A stretch of 38,397 bases of DNA from Paracoccaceae bacterium (GCA_017854585.1 JAFMHK010000030.1:1-38397); one strand, 5' to 3'. Positions 9,582-17,681 are shown, numbered from the stretch's first letter. Made by a program: numbers and translations. Notes: generated from the letters alone by a model not told the origin.

Positions 9582-10625
9582 CTACGCCGCGCGGGCGCGA
9601 TGTCTTTCCCAGGCGGCGACCCACGCATCGGCAAAGGCCATCACCTGCGCCTCGGTGGTTTGCGGACCCAGTGACACCCGGATCGCACTGGCCGCATCCG
9701 CCGCGTCAAAACCCATGGCCAGCAAGACGGCGCTGGCCTTGACCTTGCCACTGGAACAAGCCGATCCCGCCGAAACCGCGAACCCGGCAAGGTCCATCTG
9801 CATCACTTGCGTCTCACCTTTCCACCCCGGTGTGACGATGCATGTCGTGTTCGGCAGGCGGTTCCTACCTTTCCCGACAAAAATAGTCCCTTTTGTGCGG
9901 TGTTCCAGAGCCTTTTCTAGAATATTTCTAAGTTTCTCAACCCCAGACCACACATGATTTTCTAAATCTTGTGTGACAGCAGCGGCAGCGGCACCAAATC
10001 CGGCAATACCGATAATATTCTCAGTGCCCGATCTGCGCCCCATTTCTTGTCCACCGCCTCGGATCTGCGCCGTCAGGTCCAACCCGCGCCGCAAGACCAG
10101 CGCCCCGATTCCCTTTGGCCCGCCGATCTTGTGCGCCGAAATCAGTGCCATCTGAACACCCGACCAGTCGAAAGCCACGGGCACCTTCCCAAAGGCTTGC
10201 GTCATGTCCGACAGCGCCAACCCTTCGGGCAGATCTTGCACGATGCCGGTCTCGGAATTGGCCAACTGCAGGACCGATCCTGCGGGATCATCCACACGAA
10301 CCAACCCGTCGGCGGTTACCGGAAGCGTCCCGTCAATCCATGTCGCGACAGCGTCATGTTCCACCGCAGCACCGCGCAACTGCCGCCCTGACAGCGCCAG
10401 CGCGGCCGCTTCGGTGGCCCCAGAAACGAAGACCACATCGGCGCCCTGCGCGCCCATGGCTTCCGCAACCTGCGCACGGGCGCGTTCGATCAACCCCTTG
10501 GCCGCCCGCCCTTCTGCATGCACGGACGACGGGTTGCCGATCACATCCATCGCCGCAACCATCGCATCGCGCGCTTCTGTGCGCAGCGGCATGGTCGCGT
10601 TATGATCAAGATAGACCCGATCCAT
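9582..10625 (-). CDS. IscS/NifS-like cysteine desulfurase
   Basis: A PLP-dependent cysteine desulfurase of group I, second gene of the operon. The 347-aa protein starts MDRVYLDHNATMPLRTEARD (a second ATG lies one codon upstream; the GAGGA site is better spaced for the one chosen). Landmarks are DHNAT at 7-11, ATEA at 70-73, the PLP lysine K166 in SAHKIGGPKG, RSGTEN near 198-203 and the mobile-loop cysteine C290 in SAGSACSSGK. It is shorter than typical IscS of about 400 aa. Codons for about residues 200-262 (9840-10028) are unusually A/T-ending and include TTA, CTA, AGA and AGG, unlike the rest of the gene. It may feed sulfur to SufBCD alongside SufS. Confidence 0.93.
   Translation of the reverse strand: MDRVYLDHNATMPLRTEARDAMVAAMDVIGNPSSVHAEGRAAKGLIERARAQVAEAMGAQGADVVFVSGATEAAALALSGRQLRGAAVEHDAVATWIDGTLPVTADGLVRVDDPAGSVLQLANSETGIVQDLPEGLALSDMTQAFGKVPVAFDWSGVQMALISAHKIGGPKGIGALVLRRGLDLTAQIRGGGQEMGRRSGTENIIGIAGFGAAAAAVTQDLENHVWSGVEKLRNILEKALEHRTKGTIFVGKGRNRLPNTTCIVTPGWKGETQVMQMDLAGFAVSAGSACSSGKVKASAVLLAMGFDAADAASAIRVSLGPQTTEAQVMAFADAWVAAWERHRARAA
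9918..9930. promoter_or_regulatory. TAGAA-N3-TTCTA palindrome inside desulfurase gene
   Basis: The perfect inverted repeat TAGAA-TAT-TTCTA lies in the coding region of the IscS-like gene, within the A/T-ending codon patch. The same arrangement, with a different three-base centre, occurs upstream of iscR at 11248-11260. It may be a second binding site for the same regulator, or a chance result of the local AT richness. Confidence 0.3.
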
Positions 10626-10664
10626 CATTATTCCTCAAACAAGGCCACCAGAGTTCTGGTTAGC

Positions 10665-11126
10665 TCAAGCTTCGTCGACAACTTCAAAAAGATAGGGCAC
10701 CGCCGGGCACGGGATCAGGTCATTGCCGACCACGTCAGACAGACGCGTCTGGTGCAAGAACACGTAGACATGTGCGCTTAGTCCTTCCCACAATCGGTTG
10801 GTCATGCTTTGGGCCTTGCTTCCGGATACGGCACCACTGGCCCCCGCCCCGGTGTGAAGCGCGCTGACCGTTTCATCCACTGCCGCAAATATCTCGACCA
10901 CACGGATGTCAGAGGCAGGGCGCGCCAGCCGATAACCCCCGCCCGGCCCGCGGACCGATTCAACCAACCCCGCCCGCCGCAGCTTGACGAAAAGCTGCTC
11001 CAGATAGGGCAGCGAGATATCCTGCCGTCGCGACACATCCGACAGCGGGCTCAACCGCCCGTTTGACTGCATGGCAAGATCGGTCAGGGCAACCATTGCA
11101 TATCGACCCTTGGTGCTCAGTTTCAT
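10665..11126 (-). CDS. iscR: Rrf2/IscR-family Fe-S regulator of the suf operon
   Basis: First gene of the operon, encoding a 153-aa winged-helix regulator starting MKLSTKGRYAMVALTDLAMQ (GGTGG upstream; a GTG three codons earlier is disfavoured). The HTH region is LSDVSRRQDISLPYLEQLFV, followed by LVESVRGPGGGYRLARP, the IscR DNA-recognition wing. The region that carries three cluster-binding cysteines in E. coli IscR (about residues 90-110) has none here, although SMTNRLWEGL matches the flanking helix. The only cysteine is near the C-terminus (LIPCPAVPYL). Single-cysteine IscR proteins of this sort are known from Rhodobacter. By analogy it represses suf genes when iron or clusters are sufficient. 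Confidence 0.92.
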   Translation of the reverse strand: MKLSTKGRYAMVALTDLAMQSNGRLSPLSDVSRRQDISLPYLEQLFVKLRRAGLVESVRGPGGGYRLARPASDIRVVEIFAAVDETVSALHTGAGASGAVSGSKAQSMTNRLWEGLSAHVYVFLHQTRLSDVVGNDLIPCPAVPYLFEVVDEA

Positions 11127-11247
11127 TGTCGCCACCGTTCATCGCGCACTAGCGCCGCAAAGATTGACCTTTGCCACGCGGACGCTTAACTGCCATCCAG
11201 CCCCGATAGGGATTGTCAAGGCGCCCGGATCGTCCAGGCCCTTAATT

Positions 11248-11260
11248 TAGAATTGTTCTA
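11248..11260. promoter_or_regulatory. Candidate IscR/iron-type operator palindrome
   Basis: TAGAA-TTG-TTCTA is a perfect 5-bp inverted repeat in an AT-rich island of the 187-base divergent gap between iscR and the alpha/beta hydrolase. It lies about 122 bases upstream of iscR and 54 bases upstream of the hydrolase gene. On the minus strand a TTGACA at 11214-11219 could be the iscR -35 element. Symmetry, position and the second copy inside the operon make it a good operator candidate; that IscR binds it is inference. Confidence 0.45.
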
Positions 11261-11313
11261 GGTAGCCGGGCGTGCTGCGTCAAGCACCGCCCCGCCCCGT
11301 CAAAGGAGACAGC

Positions 11314-11967
11314 ATGCCCGAGGTCATTTTCCCCGGACCCGAAGGCCGGCTTGAAGGCCGCTACCATCCGCAAAAGGCCAAGGATGCGCCGATTGCCATT
11401 GTCCTGCACCCGCACCCGCAGTTCGGCGGGACGATGAACAATCGCGTCGTCTATAATCTGCATTACGCGTTCCATAACATGGGCTTTACCGTTCTGCGGT
11501 TCAACTTTCGTGGTGTCGGGCGAAGCCAGGGCGAATACGACCAAGGCATCGGCGAGCTGTCGGATGCCGCAAGCGCACTCGATTACTTGCAATCCATGAA
11601 CCCTAACTCCAAGCATTGCTGGGTGGCGGGATTCAGCTTTGGGGCGTGGATCGGCATGCAGCTTTTGATGCGTCGGCCCGAGATTACCGGTTTCATCAGC
11701 GTATCGCCGCCTGCCAATATGTATGACTTCAGCTTCCTCGCGCCCTGCCCGGCGTCGGGGCTTGTGATCAACGGCGCGGCCGACCGTGTTGCCAAACCGC
11801 AAGACACCCGGATCCTGGTCGACAAGCTGCACGAACAAAAAGGTATCACCATCACCCATCAAGAGGTTGAAGGTGCTGGACATTTCTTTGAAGATCCACA
11901 CATGGACCCGATGATCGACAGCGTGCAGACCTATGTGCGCCGCCGCCTGACAGAAACGTCACGGTAG
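11314..11967 (+). CDS. Alpha/beta hydrolase (COG2945-like)
   Basis: A 217-aa serine hydrolase-fold protein, start MPEVIFPGPEGRLEGRYHP chosen on AAAGGAG at ideal spacing. The fold is clear: PIAIVLHPHPQFGGTMNN (oxyanion region), VLRFNFRGVGRSQGEYDQG, the nucleophile elbow GFSFGAW with Ser in G-x-S-x-G, LVINGAADRV carrying the likely acid, and EGAGHFF with the catalytic His. No signal peptide, so it is probably cytosolic; the substrate is unknown. It is transcribed divergently from iscR and shares the intergenic palindrome, so it could respond to the same regulator. The next gene starts 6 bases after its stop. Confidence 0.88.
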   Translation: MPEVIFPGPEGRLEGRYHPQKAKDAPIAIVLHPHPQFGGTMNNRVVYNLHYAFHNMGFTVLRFNFRGVGRSQGEYDQGIGELSDAASALDYLQSMNPNSKHCWVAGFSFGAWIGMQLLMRRPEITGFISVSPPANMYDFSFLAPCPASGLVINGAADRVAKPQDTRILVDKLHEQKGITITHQEVEGAGHFFEDPHMDPMIDSVQTYVRRRLTETSR

Positions 11968-11973
11968 ACCCAC

Positions 11974-12216
11974 ATGAGTTCGATCCCCGAGATCGCAGAC
12001 AAGCTTGCGCTGGAAGTCATCGCTGTGGCCGAGGCGCTGGATGACGAAGGACTTGTGAACGAGGTGGCGCAAGTGCTTGGCGCCTCCTCGCCCTCAACCG
12101 AGGAAGCGTTTCGTACGGCGGCCCGTGTCCGGCTGGCCGAAGCCCGTGCACGCCGCTTCATCGAAGACAGGTTGAGCCGGGCCGAGGCGGCGCTCAAGGC
12201 ACAGCGACCGACCTGA
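11974..12216 (+). CDS. Small conserved-looking hypothetical protein
   Basis: An 80-aa protein starting MSSIPEIADKLALEVIAVAE, 6 bases after the hydrolase stop and so probably co-transcribed with it. It is highly charged and predicted largely helical: an acidic N-terminal half (VAEALDDEGLVNEVAQVLG) and a basic C-terminal helix (RVRLAEARARRFIEDRLSRAEAAL). No membrane segment, cysteine pair or known motif is seen. Codon use matches the neighbours, which supports it being real. I do not recognise a family. Confidence 0.65.
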   Translation: MSSIPEIADKLALEVIAVAEALDDEGLVNEVAQVLGASSPSTEEAFRTAARVRLAEARARRFIEDRLSRAEAALKAQRPT

Positions 12217-12239
12217 GTTCGCGACAGGCGGGCATGCGC

Positions 12240-12268
12240 TGTCCGCGACACCACGCCGCCAGTATACA
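12240..12268 (+). promoter_or_regulatory. Possible promoter of monomeric icd
   Basis: TGTCCG (12240-12245) and TATACA (12263-12268) are 17 bases apart in the 132-base gap before the monomeric isocitrate dehydrogenase. The -10 element is good and the -35 poor. The nearby GTATAC and GCATAC could also be part of an operator. Sequence-only call. Confidence 0.3.
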
Positions 12269-12348
12269 ATGGCATACCCACTTCCCCGGCCGCCTCCTTT
12301 CCGCTACAGACAGCTCACGTCTTCTGCCGGAATGGAAAGAGCTTACCG

Positions 12349-14556
12349 ATGGCCAACACCCACACCCCCGATATTGTTTACACCAAGGTCGACGAGGCCC
12401 CGGAATTGGCCAGTGCCTCGCTCTTGCCGATCATCCGCAGCTTTGCGAGTGCGGCGGGCATTTCCGTCGGCACCAAGGATATCTCGCTTGCCGGGCGCAT
12501 CCTTGCGGCCTTCCCAGAGCATCTGACCGAAAGCCAGCGCATCAGCGACGATCTGGCCGAGCTTGGTCAACTGGTGAAGACGCCAGAGGCGAACGTGGTC
12601 AAGCTGCCCAACATCTCGGCCTCGGTCCAACAGCTGGTGGCGGCAGTCAAGGAATTGCAGGGACAGGGTTATGCCATCCCAGATTATCCCGAAACGCCCG
12701 CCTCCGACGCCGAACACGAGGTCCGCGCGCGCTATGACGCGCTGAAAGGATCGGCCGTGAACCCGGTGTTGCGCGAAGGGAACTCCGACCGGCGCGCGGC
12801 CAGGGCGGTCAAGGCGTTCGCGCAAGCCAACCCGCACCGGATGGGTGACTGGTCGAAAGACAGCAAGACACGCGTGGCCTCCATGTCGGGTGGCGATTTC
12901 CGTTCGAACGAAACCTCGGCGACCCTGACGGATGCCGCGACCGCGACAATCATCCATGTCGCCCCCGATGGGACCGAAACCGTGCTCAAGGATGCGGTCA
13001 GTTATCCCGCCGGCACAGTGGTTGATGCCACCTACATGTCGGCGCGCGCGCTTGACGCCTTCCTTCACGAAGAGATCGATAAGACCAAGGCCGAGGGGAC
13101 GCTGTTCTCGTTGCACCTCAAGGCGACGATGATGAAGGTCTCGGACCCGATCTTGTTCGGCCATGCGGTCAAGGCATTTCTTGCACCCGTGTTCGAGGCG
13201 CACGGCGAGGAATTGGCCGCGCTTGGCGTGAACCCGAATTCCGGCCTTGGCGACCTGCTCGCTCGGGTAAAGGACGCACCTGAAATCGTGGCCGCGATCG
13301 ACAAGGTCATGGCCACGCGCCCACCGCTTTACATGGTGGACAGCGACCGCGGGATCACCAACCTGCACGTATCATCGGATGTGATCGTCGATGCCTCCAT
13401 GCCCGCGCTGATCCGGGCGGGCGGCAAGGGCTGGGGCCCCGATGGCAAGGAACATGACGCCAATTGCATCATCCCCGACGATAGCTATGCCCCGGTTTAT
13501 GACGAGACGATCAAGTATTTCAAGGAAACGGGTAAGTTGGACCCCGCCACAGCAGGTACGGTGCAAAACATCGGCCTGATGGCGCAGAAGGCCGAGGAAT
13601 ACGGCTCTCACCCCACAACCTTCGAGATCCCCGCCGATGGCGTGGTGAAGATGGTGTTGGACGACGGCACCGTGCTGCATCAGCACACGGTCGAAGCGGG
13701 CGACATCTGGCGCGCGGCCAGCGCACGCCGCGCACCGATCGAAGACTGGGTGCAGTTGGCCATCGACCGCCAGCGTGCCGAGGGCTGCGAGGCGATATTC
13801 TGGCTGGACGAGACCCGCGCCCATGACGCGGAGCTGATCAAGTATGTTCGCCCCATCCTGAAGGCCAAGGGCGTTGCCGACAAGTTCAAGATCATGGCCC
13901 CCCGCCAAGCGACCCGCGCCACATTCGAGACGATCCGTGCGGGCAAGACCTCGATCGCGATCACCGGCAATGTGCTGCGCGATTACCTGACCGACCTGTT
14001 CCCGATCCTCGAACTGGCGACCTCGGCCAAGATGCTGTCCATCGTCAAGCTGATGCAGGGCGGCGGGTTGTTCGAAACCGGCGCAGGCGGCTCCGCGCCC
14101 AAGCACGTGCAGCAGTTGCAGGCCGAGAACCACCTGCGGTGGGACAGCTTGGGCGAGTTCTGTGCGCTTGGCGAAAGCTTCAAGTTCCTCGCCGATGCGC
14201 GCGACAACGCCAAGGCACGGGTGCTGGGCGAGGCGGTGGAAACGGCGACGCAGGGCGTGCTCGACCATGACCGGAGCCCCGGCCGGAAGGTAGGTCAGCC
14301 CGACAACCGCGACAGCCATTACTGGTTCGCGCGCTATTGGGCCGAGGCATTGGCCACACAACGTGGCGACACCGAACTGGCGGCGCATTTTGACCCCGTA
14401 GCCAAAGCTCTCGCCGAGAAGGAAGCCACCATTCTGGCCGAATTGCACGCGGGTCGGGGCAAGCCAGTCGATCAGGGTGGGTATTACCACCCCGATGCGG
14501 CCAAGACCGACGCCATCATGCGGCCTTCAGCTACACTTAACGCCATCATCGGCTGA
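12349..14556 (+). CDS. Isocitrate dehydrogenase, NADP-dependent, monomeric type
   Basis: Oxidative decarboxylation of isocitrate to 2-oxoglutarate with NADPH formation in the TCA cycle. The 735-aa length and N-terminus ([20 protein letters not shown]) are those of the monomeric IDH family, which has no close sequence similarity to the dimeric enzyme. Diagnostic stretches include [57 protein letters not shown] and [16 protein letters not shown], with [17 protein letters not shown] near the C-terminus. All are intact, so it should be active. It is followed after 60 bases by the unrelated dimeric icd gene, giving the cell two isozymes from one locus. Confidence 0.97.
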   Translation: MANTHTPDIVYTKVDEAPELASASLLPIIRSFASAAGISVGTKDISLAGRILAAFPEHLTESQRISDDLAELGQLVKTPEANVVKLPNISASVQQLVAAVKELQGQGYAIPDYPETPASDAEHEVRARYDALKGSAVNPVLREGNSDRRAARAVKAFAQANPHRMGDWSKDSKTRVASMSGGDFRSNETSATLTDAATATIIHVAPDGTETVLKDAVSYPAGTVVDATYMSARALDAFLHEEIDKTKAEGTLFSLHLKATMMKVSDPILFGHAVKAFLAPVFEAHGEELAALGVNPNSGLGDLLARVKDAPEIVAAIDKVMATRPPLYMVDSDRGITNLHVSSDVIVDASMPALIRAGGKGWGPDGKEHDANCIIPDDSYAPVYDETIKYFKETGKLDPATAGTVQNIGLMAQKAEEYGSHPTTFEIPADGVVKMVLDDGTVLHQHTVEAGDIWRAASARRAPIEDWVQLAIDRQRAEGCEAIFWLDETRAHDAELIKYVRPILKAKGVADKFKIMAPRQATRATFETIRAGKTSIAITGNVLRDYLTDLFPILELATSAKMLSIVKLMQGGGLFETGAGGSAPKHVQQLQAENHLRWDSLGEFCALGESFKFLADARDNAKARVLGEAVETATQGVLDHDRSPGRKVGQPDNRDSHYWFARYWAEALATQRGDTELAAHFDPVAKALAEKEATILAELHAGRGKPVDQGGYYHPDAAKTDAIMRPSATLNAIIG

Positions 14557-14565
14557 CCGGGTATC

Positions 14566-14587
14566 GGGCGGGGTTCTTGCCCCGCCC
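14566..14587 (+). terminator. GC hairpin between the two icd genes
   Basis: GGGCGGGG (14566-14573), loop TTCTTG, CCCCGCCC (14580-14587): a perfect 8-bp stem 10 bases after the monomeric icd stop. No T-run follows, so it may be a partial terminator or an RNA-stabilising end rather than a full stop; the dimeric icd follows 29 bases on. Confidence 0.5.
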
Positions 14588-14616
14588 TGTCGCCGCGCCC
14601 TCAAGGAGACAGACCC

Positions 14617-15831
14617 ATGACCAAGATCAAAGTAGACAACCCGATCGTCGAGATGGATGGGGACGAGATGACGCGCATCATCTGGGCCTTCATCAAGGAA
14701 AAGCTTATCCTGCCCTACCTCGACATCGATCTGCTTTATTACGATCTGGGCATCGAAGAACGCGATCGTACCAACGACCAGATCACGATCGATTCAGCCG
14801 AGAAGACGAAAGAGGTTGGCGTCGCGGTCAAATGCGCCACCATCACCCCCGACGAAGCGCGGGTGGAGGAATTTGGCCTCAAACAGATGTGGCGCAGCCC
14901 CAATGGCACGATCCGCAACATTCTGGGTGGCGTCGTGTTCCGCCAGCCGATCATCTGTAGCAACGTGCCGCGTCTTGTTCCGGGCTGGACCAAGCCAATC
15001 GTGATCGGGCGTCACGCCTTTGGCGACCAATACCGCGCAACAGACATGAAATTCCCCGGCCCCGGCACACTGACGATGAAATTTGTCGGTGACGATGGCA
15101 CGGTGGATGAACGCGAAGTTTTCAAGGCGCCGTCCTCGGGTGTCTACATGGGGATGTATAACCTCGATGACTCGATCCGCGATTTCGCGCGCGCGTCGTT
15201 GAACTATGGCCTCAACCTTGGCTGGCCGGTGTATCTGTCGACCAAGAACACCATCCTCAAGCAGTATGACGGTCAGTTCATGATCATCTTCCAGAAGGTG
15301 TTCGAGGAGGAGTTTGCCGACAAGTTCAAGGCCAAGGGCATCACCTACGAACACCGCCTGATCGACGATATGGTCGCCTGCGCCATGAAGTGGAACGGCG
15401 GCTATGTCTGGGCCTGCAAGAACTATGACGGCGACGTGCAATCCGACACCGTGGCCCAAGGGTTTGGCTCACTTGGCCTGATGACCTCACAACTGATGAC
15501 GCCCGATGGCAAGATCGTGGAGGCCGAGGCGGCCCACGGAACCGTGACCCGCCACTATCGCCAGCACCAGAAGGGCGAAGAAACCTCGACCAACTCCATC
15601 GCATCCATCTACGCATGGACCGGCGGGCTCAAGCATCGCGCCAAACTCGATGCGAACACGGCGCTGATGACTTTCGCCACCACACTGGAAACCGTCGTGG
15701 TGGACACCGTTGAAAGCGGGTTCATGACCAAGGATTTGGCATTGCTGGTCGGGCCCAATCAGAAATGGCTGACTACCATGGGCTTCCTCGAAAAGGTGAA
15801 TGAGAACCTGAACAACGCGCTGGCAGGCTGA
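14617..15831 (+). CDS. icd: Isocitrate dehydrogenase, NADP-dependent, dimeric type
   Basis: The second isocitrate dehydrogenase, 404 aa, of the homodimeric type that resembles eukaryotic NADP-IDH rather than the E. coli form. Start [20 protein letters not shown] has AAGGAG upstream. Substrate-binding stretches include [51 protein letters not shown] and [13 protein letters not shown]. The catalytic-metal region is [20 protein letters not shown] with [20 protein letters not shown], and the NADP-binding loop is [16 protein letters not shown]. Full length and intact. It makes 2-oxoglutarate and NADPH, the same reaction as the upstream monomeric enzyme. Confidence 0.97.
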   Translation: MTKIKVDNPIVEMDGDEMTRIIWAFIKEKLILPYLDIDLLYYDLGIEERDRTNDQITIDSAEKTKEVGVAVKCATITPDEARVEEFGLKQMWRSPNGTIRNILGGVVFRQPIICSNVPRLVPGWTKPIVIGRHAFGDQYRATDMKFPGPGTLTMKFVGDDGTVDEREVFKAPSSGVYMGMYNLDDSIRDFARASLNYGLNLGWPVYLSTKNTILKQYDGQFMIIFQKVFEEEFADKFKAKGITYEHRLIDDMVACAMKWNGGYVWACKNYDGDVQSDTVAQGFGSLGLMTSQLMTPDGKIVEAEAAHGTVTRHYRQHQKGEETSTNSIASIYAWTGGLKHRAKLDANTALMTFATTLETVVVDTVESGFMTKDLALLVGPNQKWLTTMGFLEKVNENLNNALAG

Positions 15832-15857
15832 TCGTCAGTGACGAAGGACTGGTAGAC

Positions 15858-15881
15858 AAGCCCCGCTTCACGGCGGGGCTT
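15858..15881 (+). terminator. Rho-independent terminator after icd
   Basis: AAGCCCCGC, loop TTCACG, GCGGGGCTT: a perfect 9-bp stem 27 bases after the icd stop, followed by TCTC. The A/T ends of the stem mean it may also work for the minus-strand genes that end against it. Confidence 0.8.
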
Positions 15882-15883
15882 TC

Positions 15884-16478
15884 TCATGCCGCATGTGCTG
15901 CTGCGGCCTTTGGCGCGAAATCGGTGATCGTCACATCGCAGGCCGCGAAACAGGCAATCAAACCGGGTGCCAGCGCCCTCCACTCCGGCTCGTTCCGCTC
16001 CAGCGGTTCCGAAACAGTCGTCCGAGGAATAGCGCAGCGCATAAGGGCCTTCACCAGACACTAAAAGCAGCCGATGCGGGCATATGCGGCGTGGTTCCAT
16101 GCCCCCGGGACAACGCCTCGCTCTCCGTGGTGCCCCTGCGCTGCAGATAAAGAGCATCAGGAACCATCATGTCGGCCTGCCTTCGACACCCGTCGAACCC
16201 GCCCGCTTGCCCATTGTGGCTGAAATTCCACCGCCCCACGGCGAAGGGGTGGCGTTTGTTGCGGCCAGTAGCCGCCCCAGTCGACACCCGCACATGGGCC
16301 AGAAACAATTCCGATCTCCCCTGTGCGCAGATCGCCGGCAAGTTCGGGTCCGATCACGCCGAATAGCCATCGCGAAAAAGGCCCGCCTGCTGGCTTTGGG
16401 CGATCAATGATTGGGCGGGCTTGCTCACCACCTCGACCAGAAAAACCGGTGGCCCGCCTAAGCCGCCCAACGACACAC
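15884..16478 (-). pseudogene. Decayed class II glutamine amidotransferase (YafJ-like)
   Basis: Minus-strand remains of a class II (Ntn-type) glutamine amidotransferase are spread over three frames. From GTG at 16478 it reads V-C-R-W-A-A and then stops at TAG; the family starts M-C-R-W-A with Cys2 catalytic. After a frameshift comes GGPPVFLVEVVSKPAQSLIA, then an internal loss that removes the family's NGDGFG region. Next is GLFRDGYSA, with a TGA at 16354-16356 where the family has Trp. SDPNLPAIC follows, then SELFLAHVRVSTGAATGRN and HPFAVGRWNFSHNGQAGGF. Further losses and two frameshifts precede GEGPYALRYSSDD and the tail VSEPLERNEPEWRALAPG to CDVTITDFAPKAAAAHAA-stop. It begins 2 bases after the DUF6356 gene, so the two once formed an operon. 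Confidence 0.82.
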
Positions 16479-16480
16479 GC

Positions 16481-16687
16481 CTAACGACCGCGATTATGGG
16501 TCTTCGCGTAAAGCTCTCCCACAATCTTGCTCGCGGTCTTTTCAAACAGACAAGGGATCACAGCGTGCACACCAGCGGCCCCTGCCGCAAGCAACAACCG
16601 CCACGCGAACCGCCCCGCAAAGGCGGCATGTTCCACGTAACTTTCTTCAACCTTGCGGGGATGTTCCAAGAAGACGCGATCAATCAT
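16481..16687 (-). CDS. DUF6356-family small membrane protein
   Basis: A 68-aa protein starting MIDRVFLEHPRKVEESYVEH. I recognise the DUF6356 pattern: an N-terminal F-L-x-H-P-x-x-V-x-E-x-Y-x-E-H motif, a single hydrophobic segment (about residues 30-47, LLLAAGAAGVHAVIPCLF), then a short helical tail TASKIVGELYAK. Function is unknown; some members are labelled capsule-biosynthesis proteins without direct evidence. The larger open frame continuing to 17017 reads the Lrp gene antisense and is rejected. It is divergent from the Lrp regulator, whose gene begins 121 bases away, and was followed by the now broken amidotransferase gene. Confidence 0.8.
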   Translation of the reverse strand: MIDRVFLEHPRKVEESYVEHAAFAGRFAWRLLLAAGAAGVHAVIPCLFEKTASKIVGELYAKTHNRGR

Positions 16688-16808
16688 GTGAAGCAAACTC
16701 CGTATTATGCTGATGTGCCCAGTTTGCCATCTGCCGGATGTGATTTGCTCCCAAAAATTCCAGATTATTGGCGTGACTTTGGGAAGAATGCACGTAATAT
16801 TGCCATTC

Positions 16809-17267
16809 ATGGAGAAACTTGACGACATCGACCGACGCTTGCTTGGCATCTTGCAACGCCAATCCGATCTGGGACTTGAAGATCTTGGCGCACGCGTCGG
16901 GCTGTCGCGCAATGCATGCTGGCGGCGCATCCGCGCGCTGGAGGCAAAGGGTGTCATCAAGGGCCGCGTCACCTTGCTGGACCCAAAAGCGCTCGGCCTT
17001 GGCCTGATGGTTTTCATCCAGATCCGCGTGGCAAGCCATGACCCCGATTGGCTTACCGGATTTGCGCGCGTTTTGTCGGAGATGCCGGAGATACAAGGCG
17101 CCTATCGCATGACCGGAGATCTGGATTACCTGATCCGGGCGCGGGTCGCCGATGTCGCCGATTATGACCGCCTTTACCAGCGGCTGATCCGCAAGCTGGA
17201 CCTCTCCGACGTCTCCGCAAGCTTCGTGATGGAGGAACTGAAGGACACAACCGCGCTGCCTCTTTGA
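16809..17267 (+). CDS. Lrp/AsnC-family transcriptional regulator
   Basis: A 152-aa feast/famine regulator. Start MEKLDDIDRRLLGILQRQSD is chosen because it matches the family N-terminus; an in-frame ATG seven codons upstream (16788) remains possible and neither has a strong ribosome-binding site. The HTH spans LGLEDLGARVGLSRNACWRRIRALEAKGVI (about residues 20-49). The C-terminal RAM ligand domain includes LMVFIQIRV and EIQGAYRMTGDLDYLIRARV, the usual G-D-x-D-Y motif. It is divergent from DUF6356, whose promoter region it may control; CCAGATTATTGG in the gap is an imperfect dyad that could be a binding site. The effector is not predictable. Confidence 0.92.
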   Translation: MEKLDDIDRRLLGILQRQSDLGLEDLGARVGLSRNACWRRIRALEAKGVIKGRVTLLDPKALGLGLMVFIQIRVASHDPDWLTGFARVLSEMPEIQGAYRMTGDLDYLIRARVADVADYDRLYQRLIRKLDLSDVSASFVMEELKDTTALPL

Positions 17268-17312
17268 GCCACGTGATGCTTCTTCTGGTCAAAAATATCC
17301 CTGCCAGAGGCA

Positions 17313-17353
17313 TTGCGCGACCGATGGCCCCAGCGGGGCATGAGGTCGCGCAA
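17313..17353. repeat. Nested inverted repeat (10-bp outer, 5-bp inner stem)
   Basis: TTGCGCGACC (17313-17322) is perfectly repeated in inverse as GGTCGCGCAA (17344-17353). Between them GCCCC-AGC-GGGGC forms a second perfect hairpin. The structure lies 45 bases after the Lrp stop, in the convergent gap before DUF1330, and could be a bidirectional terminator element. Confidence 0.6.
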
Positions 17354-17359
17354 CGCGGC

Positions 17360-17382
17360 GGCGGCGCAAACACAGCGCCGCC
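17360..17382. terminator. Hairpin between convergent lrp-type and DUF1330 genes
   Basis: GGCGGCGC, loop AAACACA, GCGCCGCC: a perfect 8-bp GC stem immediately before the DUF1330 stop on the minus strand and after the Lrp gene on the plus strand. There is no strong T-run on either side, so terminator strength is uncertain. Confidence 0.5.
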
Positions 17383-17389
17383 AGACTGA

Positions 17390-17680
17390 TCAGTCCAGCG
17401 CCTCGACAATCACCAGATCACGCTCCGAGGCACCTTTGGCATGGCCAAGCGCCTCCTGATAGCGCGCGCTCTCGTAACAGCTCACCGCCGCCTCGACGCT
17501 CGGGAAATGCGCCACGACATTGCGCGGATGCGCACGTCCCTCCATCTGGACGGCACGCCCGCCGCGGGCCTGAAACACACCGCCATGCGCGGCGATCGCC
17601 TCAGTCGCAATCGTGACATAGCGCGCGTAGGCATCGTTGTCGGTGACGGTCACATGGGCGATCCAGAATGCTCCGGGCAT
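17390..17680 (-). CDS. DUF1330-family protein
   Basis: A 96-aa small alpha/beta protein of the dimeric ferredoxin-like-barrel DUF1330 family: FWIAHVTVTDNDAYARYVTI at the N-terminus, AIAAHGGVFQARGGRAVQMEG in the middle, NVVAHFPSVEAAVSCYESARYQEAL toward the C-terminus and IVEALD at the end. The function of the family is unsettled. Its ATG lies one base after the alaS stop, so it is almost certainly read from the alaS transcript. Confidence 0.9.
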   Translation of the reverse strand: MPGAFWIAHVTVTDNDAYARYVTIATEAIAAHGGVFQARGGRAVQMEGRAHPRNVVAHFPSVEAAVSCYESARYQEALGHAKGASERDLVIVEALD

Positions 17681-17681
17681 C

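Noticed and set aside
16481..17017. 178-aa reading of the DUF6356 frame
   Set aside because: The first 110 residues are antisense to the Lrp gene and the intergenic region; only the last 68 residues match DUF6356.
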